A stretch of DNA of 37,806 bases from Methanomassiliicoccaceae archaeon UBA72 (lineage in GTDB: Archaea; Thermoplasmatota; Thermoplasmata; Methanomassiliicoccales; Methanomethylophilaceae). The notes below the pieces were generated by a model. The model was given only the letters and a program-made list of their open reading frames with translations, was not told where the DNA came from and searched no databases. Each line of letters starts with the position of its first letter. Within the stretch, counting starts at the first letter, position 1. Shown in pieces: positions 1-8,114 of this stretch. The stretch lies in assembly GCA_002509405.1 (NCBI GenBank), contig DAVO01000025.1, positions 1 to 37,806 of the forward strand, read 5' to 3'. Made by a program: the position numbers and the translations under genes.

Positions 1-525
1 CTGCATTACAAGGCGATAGCGGAGTCCGTCGAGATACCGATAGTCGTCTACAACGTGCCCGGAAGGACGGGTTCCAATATCACCTCCGAAACGATGCTCC
101 GCATGGCCGAGATCCCCGGGATCGACGCCGTTAAGGAGGCCAGCGGGAACATGGCGCAGATCCAGAGGATCCTCGCCGGAAGGCCCAAGGGGTTCGAGGT
201 CCTGAGCGGCGACGACGGGCTGACGATACCTCTCATGAGCATCGGCGCCGACGGAGTGATATCTGTCGCAGGTAACTGCTGCCCCGGCCTCATGAGCAAG
301 ATGGTCCATTACATGCAGTCCCGTCTCTTCGACGAGGCGCTCGGGATAAACAACATGCTTCTGCCTCTTTTCAGCGCGCTTTTCGTGGAGTCCAATCCGA
401 TCTCCGTCAAGTTCGCGATGAAGAGGCTCGGTTTCGGCAGCGGGATACCCCGTCTGCCGCTTACGCCTTTGAGCGAGAAAGGCCAGACGGTCCTGGTCCC
501 GGTCCTCGAAGAACTTGGACTGTGA
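1..525 (+). CDS. dapA: 4-hydroxy-tetrahydrodipicolinate synthase, 5' end cut by window
   Basis: Condenses pyruvate with aspartate semialdehyde, the first committed step of lysine/diaminopimelate synthesis. The frame is open from base 1, so the N-terminal part lies outside the window; 174 codons remain. The family motif YNVPGRTG sits at visible codons 17-24, with the active-site tyrosine as its first residue, and the Schiff-base lysine is in AVKEASGN at about codon 45. The C-terminal TIM-barrel part is complete and ends at a TGA. The stop overlaps the GTG start proposed for dapB, so the two are probably translationally coupled in the lysine operon. Confidence 0.95.
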   Translation: MHYKAIAESVEIPIVVYNVPGRTGSNITSETMLRMAEIPGIDAVKEASGNMAQIQRILAGRPKGFEVLSGDDGLTIPLMSIGADGVISVAGNCCPGLMSKMVHYMQSRLFDEALGINNMLLPLFSALFVESNPISVKFAMKRLGFGSGIPRLPLTPLSEKGQTVLVPVLEELGL

Positions 526-1148
526 TCTTCATGACGTACGTGGTAGCGGGAGGTGCCACCGGCAGGCTCGGAAACATCGTATGCAGGCCGATCTCCGAAT
601 CCGAAGACCTTGAGCCGGGCGCGACGGTATCCGTCGGAGGAGGCAACGTCGGCAGGGAGATGTTCGGGGCCGGGGCGGTAGGTCCGGACAGGCTTTCTGA
701 AACGCTCCGCGACGCGGACGTCTATGCAGACCCGACCGCTCCCGACGCGGCGGCCGAAATCGCCGCCGGCGTGCCGGAGACGGTGGCGAACATGTTCTGG
801 AGGGCCTGCGAGATGCTCGCCGGACGCCTTCCCGGACATGATATCAAGGTCGTCGCACACCACGGAGATAAAGAGGATGCCCCTTCCGGCATCGACAGGA
901 CCGCGTACGGCAGGAAAGGAGCCGCCGGCCCTCGGGTCAGGGAGGTAGGCGTGCATCCGATACGCGCAGGAGACATCGCGGAGGACCGCACGGTCCTTTT
1001 CGCGAGGAACCCGGAGGTGATCAAGCTTACGCACAGAGCGGGTCCCCGCGAAGCGTCGGCCCTCGGTTGCGTCGGGTCGACAAGATGGATATCAGGAAAG
1101 AAGGATGGAAAGGTTCACAGTATGGACGAGGTGCTGGGGATATGTTGA
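522..1148 (+). CDS. dapB: 4-hydroxy-tetrahydrodipicolinate reductase, unusually short
   Basis: Expected to reduce dihydrodipicolinate with NAD(P)H, directly after DapA. The nucleotide-binding loop GGATGRLG is near residues 10-17, and the catalytic motif AHHGDKEDAPSG is clear. The protein has 208 residues against a usual 240-275. Between the strand DVYADPTAPD and the helix VANMFW the usual GTTG loop and the NFS part of NFSVGVN are absent, as if about 35 residues were removed in frame. The start is either GTG 522, overlapping the dapA stop, or ATG 531, which gives a more typical N-terminus; neither has a clear ribosome binding site. The identity is secure, but whether it is active is open. Confidence 0.85.
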   Translation: MIFMTYVVAGGATGRLGNIVCRPISESEDLEPGATVSVGGGNVGREMFGAGAVGPDRLSETLRDADVYADPTAPDAAAEIAAGVPETVANMFWRACEMLAGRLPGHDIKVVAHHGDKEDAPSGIDRTAYGRKGAAGPRVREVGVHPIRAGDIAEDRTVLFARNPEVIKLTHRAGPREASALGCVGSTRWISGKKDGKVHSMDEVLGIC

Positions 1149-2506
1149 CGGTAATGAAGTTCGGGGGCACCAGCGTTGGATCGCCCGAGTCGTTGAAGAG
1201 GGTAGCTGAAATAATTGTGTCCACGGAAGGGCAGAAAGTGGTCGTCGTGTCTGCGATGTCTGGTGTGACGAACTTCCTGGTCGAAGCGGCGGACAGCGAC
1301 AAGATCGATTGCGAACAGGTGATCGAGACGTTCTCCAGAAAGCATCTGGATGTTGCCGAGGCGCTGTTCGAAGGAAAGCAGATGAAGGCGTTCCTGGAGG
1401 AGTTCGACGCCAGGATCGTATCGTTTGAGAAGACCCTCCGCGGAGACAGGAAGGACCCGTTCTACAAGGACGCTGTCACGTCCTCGGGAGAAAGGTTCTC
1501 ATCCCTGATATTGTCCTACGTGTTGAAATCCATGGGACAGAAGTCCGTGGCGCTCACGTCCGCGGCGGCAGGCATACACTCCGACGGGGTCCCCCTCAAC
1601 GGCTTCGCCGATCTGAAGCGCACCGACGCCGACATCAACATGAAGGTCAGACCGATACTCGAGCAGGGCGCGATACCCATAATCACCGGGTTCTACGGCA
1701 TGAACGACATAGGCAGGCCGCTGACCTTCGGAAGGGGCGGATCCGACTATTCGGGCGCTGTTGTCGCCAACGCCCTCACGGCAGACGAGCTGCAGATCTG
1801 GACCGACGTGGACGGATTCATGTCGGCCGACCCCAGGATCGTTCCGGACACCATACGCATAGACGAGATGAACTACGGGGAGGCCGCAGAGCTGGCTTAC
1901 TTCGGAGCCAAGGTGCTGCACCCCAGGACGATCGAGCCCGCTAGGCAGAGGCACATACCAGTAAGGGTCAAGAACACCTTCAAGCCCGAAAGCCCCGGAA
2001 CGCTCATACACCACCTGAGAGGGCCGAAGAACGGTCTGCTGATGAGCGTGGCCGCCAAGACCGACCTGTCCATAATCACGATCAGCTCGGCGGAGATAGC
2101 ATACCGTCCCGCCATGGTTGCAAGGATAATAGAGAAGATAGCCGAGAAGAACGTAATAATCTACTCCATATCCACCTCGCTTTCGACGGTGGCGTTCCTG
2201 CTGCACAATAACGACGTGCAGCACACCCTCAATCAGCTGAACTCCCTGGCGGACACGGATATCGAGAAGATAAACGTTAAGAGCGACGTGGCGCTTGTCT
2301 GCTGCGTAGGCGACGATCTGCTGGACAAGTGCGGAGTCTCGGGGGACATATTCGGCGCCGTGAAGGAAGTAGGCACCAACGTGGAGATGATATCCGAAGG
2401 CGCCTCCGACTCGTCCCTGAACTTCGTGGTGCCCATGGAGACGGTCGTCAGCACCGTCAGGGCGCTCCACGCCAAGTTCGTGAGGGGTAAAAATGGAAGA
2501 CTATGA
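1142..2506 (+). CDS. lysC: aspartate kinase
   Basis: Phosphorylates aspartate, the entry to the aspartate family of amino acids. The 454-residue protein starts MLTVMKFGGTSVG, the N-terminal signature of the aspartokinase fold. The catalytic domain contains FGRGGSDYSGA and the region WTDVDGFMSADPR. Residues from about 300 onward look like tandem ACT domains, the usual site of feedback inhibition by lysine or threonine. An in-frame upstream start at 1067 would add 25 residues from dapB coding sequence and is rejected. ATG 1142 has GAGGTG eight bases upstream and overlaps the dapB stop by 7 bases; ATG 1154 is a weaker alternative. Its place among dap genes suggests a lysine-dedicated isoform. 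Confidence 0.95.
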   Translation: MLTVMKFGGTSVGSPESLKRVAEIIVSTEGQKVVVVSAMSGVTNFLVEAADSDKIDCEQVIETFSRKHLDVAEALFEGKQMKAFLEEFDARIVSFEKTLRGDRKDPFYKDAVTSSGERFSSLILSYVLKSMGQKSVALTSAAAGIHSDGVPLNGFADLKRTDADINMKVRPILEQGAIPIITGFYGMNDIGRPLTFGRGGSDYSGAVVANALTADELQIWTDVDGFMSADPRIVPDTIRIDEMNYGEAAELAYFGAKVLHPRTIEPARQRHIPVRVKNTFKPESPGTLIHHLRGPKNGLLMSVAAKTDLSIITISSAEIAYRPAMVARIIEKIAEKNVIIYSISTSLSTVAFLLHNNDVQHTLNQLNSLADTDIEKINVKSDVALVCCVGDDLLDKCGVSGDIFGAVKEVGTNVEMISEGASDSSLNFVVPMETVVSTVRALHAKFVRGKNGRL

Positions 2507-3749
2507 ATCCGACGGCGGCAGGATGCTGTTCGCCGGGATGTACGTTTCAGATATCGCGAGGGAGTTCGGCACTCCTGTTTACGTAACGGACGAGCAGAGG
2601 CTCAGGAAGAACTACAGGGACGTCTACGGAGCTTTCTCCAAGGAGATGGACACCCGCATCCATTATGCATGCAAGGCCAACAGTAACCTTGCAGTGCTGA
2701 GGATACTGCAGCAGGAAGGGTCCGGGATAGACGCCGTGTCCGTCGGGGAGGTGCTCACATGCCTGAAGGCAGGATTCACCGCCGACCGTATAATGTACAC
2801 CGGGGTCAACGTCAGCGATGAGGAGCTCAGGGCCGTGTCGGACCTGGGCGTCATGATCAACATTGATTCGGAGTCCGAGCTGGAAAGGCTCGCACTGATC
2901 AGCCCCGGGTCGCAGATCTCCGTGAGGATCAACCCCGACGTGGGGTCCGGACACAGCGACAAGGTCATCACCGGCAAGAAGGGCACCAAGTTCGGAATCC
3001 CGGCGGACCGGGCCATCAACGTCTATTCTCGCGCCAAGGACCTGGGCTTCGACATCCGCGGGATACATGCGCACATAGGTTCCGGCGGACAGTCCGTCGA
3101 GCCCTTCGTCGACGAGGCCGAGGTGCTGGCAAATATCACGAACTCGCTCGGCGAGATCGGCATCGAACTGGAGTTCATAGATATCGGAGGAGGTATCGGA
3201 GTTCCGTACAAGATGAACGAGGAACCTATGGACCTGAATGAGATGGCCATAGAAGTCACCGACATGATCAAGATGGAGACCGACGTTAAGACGATAGTCC
3301 TGGAGCCGGGAAGGTACATAGTTGCGGATACGACGCTGCTTTTGACCAAATGCGTCGACGTAAAGGACCTGGGCACCAAGAAGTACTTGGGGGTGGACGC
3401 GGGCATGAACACGCTGGTCCGTCCTGCCATGTACGATTCTTACCACCATATCGCAATAGCAGACAAGTTCGGAAAGGTATGCACAGCAAAATACGACGTG
3501 GTCGGACCGATATGCGAATCGGGGGACTACCTGGCGCACGAACGCGTGCTCCCCGACCCGCAGGAAGGCGACATCCTGGCGGTATATGACGCCGGAGCCT
3601 ACGGGTTCTCGATGTCCAGCAACTACAACTCGAGGCCCTTGTGCAGAGAGGTCCTCGTGAACGACGGAAAGGCGGAGATCATCCGCGAAGCCGAGACGGT
3701 CGAAGACCTGTGGAGGCTCCAAAAGATACCTGCGAGGCTTTTAAGATGA
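2493..3749 (+). CDS. lysA: diaminopimelate decarboxylase
   Basis: Decarboxylates meso-diaminopimelate to lysine, the last step of the pathway. It has 418 residues, normal for the family. The PLP-binding lysine is K61 in HYACKANSN. The glycine-rich phosphate-binding loop DIGGGIGVPY, the EPGRYIVA segment and the CESGDYLA active-site cysteine motif are all present. The start ATG 2493 follows GAGGGG and overlaps the end of lysC by 14 bases. The gene comes before dapF and dapL although it acts last. Confidence 0.96.
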   Translation: MEDYESDGGRMLFAGMYVSDIAREFGTPVYVTDEQRLRKNYRDVYGAFSKEMDTRIHYACKANSNLAVLRILQQEGSGIDAVSVGEVLTCLKAGFTADRIMYTGVNVSDEELRAVSDLGVMINIDSESELERLALISPGSQISVRINPDVGSGHSDKVITGKKGTKFGIPADRAINVYSRAKDLGFDIRGIHAHIGSGGQSVEPFVDEAEVLANITNSLGEIGIELEFIDIGGGIGVPYKMNEEPMDLNEMAIEVTDMIKMETDVKTIVLEPGRYIVADTTLLLTKCVDVKDLGTKKYLGVDAGMNTLVRPAMYDSYHHIAIADKFGKVCTAKYDVVGPICESGDYLAHERVLPDPQEGDILAVYDAGAYGFSMSSNYNSRPLCREVLVNDGKAEIIREAETVEDLWRLQKIPARLLR

Positions 3750-4579
3750 ATTTCTGGAAATACCATGGCCTGGGCAACGACTTCGTGCTGATCGACGGCA
3801 CCGACGGCGACGTCGAGATAGACAAAGAATGGTGCAGAAGCATATGCAGGCGCAACTTCGGCATAGGGGCCGACGGTGTCCTGTACGTGCTGCCTGGGGA
3901 GGACACCGATATAACGATGCGGATAATCAACGCCGACGGAACGGAGGCGGAGATGTGCGGCAACGGCATCAGGTGCGTGGCGAAATATGCCTACGACAGC
4001 GGCCTCGTCGAAAGCCAGGTGTTCAGCATCCACACCCTCGCGGGCGACAAGGAGGCCCATGTCATGCTTGGAGATGACGGCAGAGTATCCACTGTCGCCA
4101 TAGACATGGGGGCCCCGATACTCAACGGCAGGTCCATCCCCATCAACTATGAGGGACGGTTCATCGACGAACCCTTCATGGCAGGGAGCCTGAGGATCAG
4201 AGGTACCGCGGTATCCATGGGGAACCCGCACTTCGTCACCTTCACGGAACTGCCGGAAGAGACCGTCAACAGGCTGGGGCCTGAACTGGAGAAGAACGAA
4301 TTCTTTCCAAAGAAGACCAACGTGGAGTTCTGCAGCATGAAGGAGGGCAGGATCCACGTCCGGGTCTACGAACGCGGAGCGGCCTGGACCCTGGCATGCG
4401 GGACCGGCGCCTGCGCTTCGACGGTTGCCGCCGCGCTGATCGGCCTCGTGCCCTTCGATTCCCCCGTTGACGTCTGTCTGCCGGGCGGATGGCTCAGGAT
4501 CACCGTTGCCAGGGACATGGACTGTGTTATGATGGAAGGTCCGGCGGAGTTTGTTTTCAAAGGAGAGACGACGATATGA
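3746..4579 (+). CDS. dapF: diaminopimelate epimerase
   Basis: Interconverts LL- and meso-diaminopimelate, supplying the LysA substrate. It has 277 residues, standard length. The two catalytic cysteines are visible: C71 in MCGNGIRC and C218 in ACGTGACAS. The N-terminal FWKYHGLGNDFVLID is the family signature. The start ATG 3746 overlaps the lysA stop as ATGA, and a purine-rich GCGAGG lies upstream. It is needed here because DapL yields LL-DAP. Confidence 0.96.
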   Translation: MNFWKYHGLGNDFVLIDGTDGDVEIDKEWCRSICRRNFGIGADGVLYVLPGEDTDITMRIINADGTEAEMCGNGIRCVAKYAYDSGLVESQVFSIHTLAGDKEAHVMLGDDGRVSTVAIDMGAPILNGRSIPINYEGRFIDEPFMAGSLRIRGTAVSMGNPHFVTFTELPEETVNRLGPELEKNEFFPKKTNVEFCSMKEGRIHVRVYERGAAWTLACGTGACASTVAAALIGLVPFDSPVDVCLPGGWLRITVARDMDCVMMEGPAEFVFKGETTI

Positions 4580-5733
4580 AGAATTACGATCAGGCAGAAA
4601 GGCTTCAGAAACTCCCGCCCTATCTATTCGTAAGGCTGGAGGAGCTCACGGCGAAGAAGAGGGAAGCGGGAATGGACATCATAGATTTCGGGATCGGAGA
4701 CCCCGACCTTCCGACGCCCGAGCCGATAGTCAAGGCCATTCAGGAAGCGCTTCCCGTCAACAAGAACCAGAAGTACTCCTCATCGCAGGGCGAGAAGGAC
4801 CTGCGCACGGCAATAGCCGAATGGTACAAGCGCAGGTACGGCGTGGACGTGGACCCCAAGACCCAGGTATGCGTTACCCTCGGTTCCAAGGAGGCGATAT
4901 TCAACATCTCGCAAGCGTTCGTCAACGCCGGCGAGACGATAATAGCGCCCAGCCCGGGCTACCCCGTATATTCTGGGGCATCCACGCTGTTCAACGACGC
5001 CGCGTGCGCGGATGTGGACCTCAGACCGGAGAACGACTGGCTGCTGGATGTCGACGACTGCCCCGACGGCGCGAGGATGATGTACCTCAACTACCCGAAC
5101 AACCCCACGGGGGCCACCTGCGACTTGGACTACCTGAAGGGCGTGGCGGAATGGTGCTCTGGTAAGGGGACCATATTGGCATACGACAACGCCTACTGCG
5201 AGATGTGCTATGACGGGTACAGGGCGCCTTCCATACTCCAGGCCACAGACGACGCAATCGAGTTCGGTTCTTTCTCTAAGACTTTCAACATGACCGGTTA
5301 CAGGCTGGGATACGCCGTGGGCAACCCCGACCTCATATCAGGGCTCAAAAAGTGCAAAGGTCAGATAGATTCGGGCGCCCCCATATTCATACAGAAGGGC
5401 GGGATAAAGGCCCTGAGCATGTACGGGGAGGACGGGTCTGCGCCCAAGGCCGTAGAGGACAACATGAAGATATACGCCGAAAGGCGCAGAGCTATCGTGG
5501 ATGGCTTCAGGAAGCTCGGGTTCGACGTCAAGATGCCCAAGGGGACGTTCTACGTATGGTTCGACTGCGGCATGCCCTCTATGAAATTCACCGAGAAGCT
5601 CATCGATTGCGGAGTCGTGGTCACTCCGGGGTCGGGCTTCGGCAAATCCGTCGGCAATTACGCCAGGGTCGCCGTCACCCAGTCCCTCGACCGCATCGAA
5701 GAGGCCTTCGATAGGATAGAGAAGGTCCTCTGA
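4576..5733 (+). CDS. dapL: LL-diaminopimelate aminotransferase
   Basis: PLP-dependent class I aminotransferase of 385 residues. It probably converts tetrahydrodipicolinate directly to LL-diaminopimelate with glutamate, bypassing the succinylase or acetylase steps. Visible marks are NYPNNPTGA (172-180), the aldimine lysine K235 in GSFSKTFNMTG and the following arginine region YRLGYAVG. The specific assignment rests on context: it follows dapA, dapB, lysC, lysA and dapF, no dapC/D/E genes are seen, and this route is known in methanogens. The start overlaps the dapF stop as ATGA. The stop abuts the convergent pgk stop with no spacer. Confidence 0.85.
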   Translation: MKNYDQAERLQKLPPYLFVRLEELTAKKREAGMDIIDFGIGDPDLPTPEPIVKAIQEALPVNKNQKYSSSQGEKDLRTAIAEWYKRRYGVDVDPKTQVCVTLGSKEAIFNISQAFVNAGETIIAPSPGYPVYSGASTLFNDAACADVDLRPENDWLLDVDDCPDGARMMYLNYPNNPTGATCDLDYLKGVAEWCSGKGTILAYDNAYCEMCYDGYRAPSILQATDDAIEFGSFSKTFNMTGYRLGYAVGNPDLISGLKKCKGQIDSGAPIFIQKGGIKALSMYGEDGSAPKAVEDNMKIYAERRRAIVDGFRKLGFDVKMPKGTFYVWFDCGMPSMKFTEKLIDCGVVVTPGSGFGKSVGNYARVAVTQSLDRIEEAFDRIEKVL

Positions 5734-6966
5734 TCACTCCGGGGGGAACTTCCGCCGGGAGTACTTCAGGGCCTCCACCACCGGCAGGGGCTGCCCCATC
5801 AGGAAAGACTCCAGGGCCCCCCCTCCGGTGCTGGTGTAGGAGAAGCTGTCCGAAAGATCGAACTTGTCGGCCGCCCCTCCGGTGTGACCGCCGCCTATCA
5901 CCGACTGGCCTTTGCTGTCCACCATTGCCTTCATCAGAACATGGGTCCCGATGGCGAAATCATCCTTTTCTATCATCCCCGCGGGTCCCGACATGAAGGA
6001 GGTCCTGGAGGACAGTATTACCTTCCTGAACTTCTCGGCGCTCTCGTCTCCTATGTCCAGAGCGGGTTCCGCAGTCGGGAGGTCGCCGATGTTGATGCAC
6101 ACTCTTCTGCCGTTCCGCTCCACGGCGACGTCCACGGGAAGAAGGATCCTCTGACCGTATCTGTTCATGACGTCCACCGCGGCCGACACGTTTTCGGGCG
6201 TCAGCTCCTCCTTGAGTATTGCCAAGCTGGCCTCTCCTATGTCCACGCCCCGGGCATAGAGGAACGCGTTGCCCGCCAGGCCTGTCAGGATCACCGTATC
6301 TGCCGTGTCGGTGCCCAGTACATGCTCTATCATGACAGAGATGTCTCCGAACTTGGCACCTCCGAGGATGAAGACCGACGGACGGCGGGGCTCATCGAAT
6401 ATGGCCCTTAGTGCGAATATCTCCTTCATCATCAGCCTGCCCGATGCCGACGGGAGCCTTGCCTCGAATCCTACGAGGGAGCACTGGGAGCGGTGGGCGG
6501 CGCCGAAGGCGTCGCATACATAGTAGTCGAAAAGCGGGGCGAGGGCCTTGACAAGGTCCGAATCTGCATGCTCCTCTATGCCCGCCTCGACCGATTCGGA
6601 GTCGATCTCCCTCACGTTTCCAAGCATCAGGGCCTCTCCGGGCCTGAGGGCCTTTATAGCCTTCTTCGCGGCATCGCCCATGACGTCGTCCACATACTTC
6701 ACCGGAGCGTTGAGGTTCTTGGAGAGCCGCTCGGCGTGCTGTTCCAGCGAGGTGTAGTCCCATTTGCCCTTCCTGCCCTGATGGGCGATGATGACCAGTT
6801 TGGCCTTCTTGCCCATAATCTCCCTTACTGTGGGGACTATCCTCCTGATCCTCGAGTCGTTGAGTATCTTGAGCGTTTCCTTGTCCAGAGGACAGTTCAC
6901 GTCGACCCTCAGCAGGACGGCCTTGTCCTTGAAGTTAAAATCCCCCAGCGTGTAGAAGTCGCGCAT
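5734..6966 (-). CDS. pgk: phosphoglycerate kinase
   Basis: Transfers phosphate between 1,3-bisphosphoglycerate and ADP, a cytosolic step of glycolysis/gluconeogenesis. It has 410 residues. The N-terminal LLRVDVNCPLD substrate-binding segment, the GGAKFGDIS motif and the C-terminal nucleotide-binding loop TGGGALESF are present. It lies 9 bases downstream of gap on the same strand and is probably co-transcribed with it. The stop directly abuts the dapL stop, forming TGATCA at 5731-5736, so no terminator fits between the two convergent units. Confidence 0.96.
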   Translation of the reverse strand: MRDFYTLGDFNFKDKAVLLRVDVNCPLDKETLKILNDSRIRRIVPTVREIMGKKAKLVIIAHQGRKGKWDYTSLEQHAERLSKNLNAPVKYVDDVMGDAAKKAIKALRPGEALMLGNVREIDSESVEAGIEEHADSDLVKALAPLFDYYVCDAFGAAHRSQCSLVGFEARLPSASGRLMMKEIFALRAIFDEPRRPSVFILGGAKFGDISVMIEHVLGTDTADTVILTGLAGNAFLYARGVDIGEASLAILKEELTPENVSAAVDVMNRYGQRILLPVDVAVERNGRRVCINIGDLPTAEPALDIGDESAEKFRKVILSSRTSFMSGPAGMIEKDDFAIGTHVLMKAMVDSKGQSVIGGGHTGGAADKFDLSDSFSYTSTGGGALESFLMGQPLPVVEALKYSRRKFPPE

Positions 6967-6975
6967 GGGATCGCC

Positions 6976-7995
6976 TCAGCATTTGTACGGGATACCGAGC
7001 GCCTGGTTGGTCATCTTGACCGAGTCCGCCGCATCGCAGACCTTGCACATGGACCTGATGCAGTCCACGTTCTCGGGGACAACGTCAGATTCCTGATGCA
7101 CCGCCTGGTAGTAGTACAGCATGTTGCCCGCGGCCTTGACGCCGTCCTCCCATACAACGATCTCGTACATGTCCGACCTGTCCCTGGCGAGGTCCCTCGA
7201 CAGCTCCATGATCTCCGCCGTCGACTTGATGCCGGACGCGGCGTCCACCATCCTGACGCGGGACGAGTTCCTTATCGCTTCGACCGCGGCCTCGGTGGAT
7301 GCGGGGTTCTTCAGCTCCAGCGTGACGGTGTGCATGTGCATTATGGTCGTGGAGGCTTTTATCGCCATTGTGTTGATGTTGACCCAGGGCATGATGCTCT
7401 GGACGTCGGGACCGTGATGGGTCGGTAGCTTGACCGTGGGCTCCAGCCCGTTGATCGGCCCGCTCTTGCTGTCCCCCGGGTCCGCGGCCCTTCTGACAAG
7501 CGTGACGTACGCCTTCTCGATTCCGAAGCGGCGGTCTATCGGGTAGAGCGTCCTCAGCAGCCCCGTGGTGTTGCATGAGACGACACGGGAGAACTGCGCG
7601 CCCCAGGACTCCTTGTAGTTGGCCGTGGAGTTGAAAGATATGCCCGTCAGGCTGTGGTCCTCCCCTCCCTGGAATATCGCCTTGATGCCCGCCTTTGCGT
7701 ACATAGCCTTGTACTCAGGGCCTACGTTTCCGGGCGTGCAGTCGACCATGATGTCGACCTTGCCGCAGAGGTCCTCGACCGTTCCCTCGACCGGAACGTT
7801 CGCTTTTTCGAACAGTTCGACACTTTTCTGAGGCGTGTACAGGTCAAATCCTCTGTACCTTGCGACCTCTGACTCGAAGGACGGGCGGGTCTTGGTCACA
7901 CCGACGACCTCCATGTCGTCCTGTGCGCTCACTGCGGAGGCGACCCTTTTCCCTATGGTTCCGAACCCGTTGATACCGACCTTGATTAAAGCCAT
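6976..7995 (-). CDS. gap: glyceraldehyde-3-phosphate dehydrogenase, archaeal type II
   Basis: Oxidises or forms glyceraldehyde 3-phosphate with NAD(P). It has 339 residues with an N-terminal Rossmann motif, VGINGFGTIGKRVA. The catalytic cysteine C141 in SCNTTGLLR is the archaeal form, distinct from the bacterial SCTTN. The start ATG 7995 is preceded on the minus strand by CAGGTG at a short distance. It pairs with pgk downstream and is divergent from ilvB. A TATA-like stretch near 8026-8034 would start transcription only a few bases before the ATG. Confidence 0.96.
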   Translation of the reverse strand: MALIKVGINGFGTIGKRVASAVSAQDDMEVVGVTKTRPSFESEVARYRGFDLYTPQKSVELFEKANVPVEGTVEDLCGKVDIMVDCTPGNVGPEYKAMYAKAGIKAIFQGGEDHSLTGISFNSTANYKESWGAQFSRVVSCNTTGLLRTLYPIDRRFGIEKAYVTLVRRAADPGDSKSGPINGLEPTVKLPTHHGPDVQSIMPWVNINTMAIKASTTIMHMHTVTLELKNPASTEAAVEAIRNSSRVRMVDAASGIKSTAEIMELSRDLARDRSDMYEIVVWEDGVKAAGNMLYYYQAVHQESDVVPENVDCIRSMCKVCDAADSVKMTNQALGIPYKC

Positions 7996-8043
7996 GAAAC
8001 ACCTGCGTGGGCATATGGCTCCCGATACATAAACTTCTTCCGT

Positions 8044-8061
8044 GCGCGCATTTCAGCGCGC
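8044..8061. promoter_or_regulatory. GC-only inverted repeat in the gap/ilvB divergent promoter region
   Basis: Two GCGCGC arms (8044-8049 and 8056-8061) flank a 6-base spacer between the divergent gap and ilvB genes. The element lies just upstream of the AT-rich ilvB promoter and about 50 bases from the gap start. It could be an operator for a dimeric regulator or an accidental GC-rich palindrome; no regulator can be named. Confidence 0.4.
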
Positions 8062-8073
8062 TTTTCTAAATAA

Positions 8074-8086
8074 CATTATAAAAAAT
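8074..8086 (+). promoter_or_regulatory. TATA-box promoter of ilvB
   Basis: The AT-rich stretch CATTATAAAAAAT is an archaeal TATA box candidate. A start about 25 bases downstream would give a leader of roughly 10-15 bases before ATG 8115, which carries GGAG about 8 bases upstream. A second AT-rich block at 8065-8072 could serve instead. Confidence 0.55.
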
Positions 8087-8114
8087 AAGCGCAATACGTC
8101 GCCGGAGACCAACC

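Noticed and set aside
1499..2470. Open minus-strand frame of 323 codons opposite lysC
   Set aside because: Shadow of the aspartokinase gene; low-complexity composition rich in Val, Gly and Arg without any domain.
2547..3722. Open minus-strand frame of 391 codons opposite lysA
   Set aside because: It mirrors the codon structure of lysA, has no family motif and no binding site; such antisense frames are common in GC-rich coding DNA.
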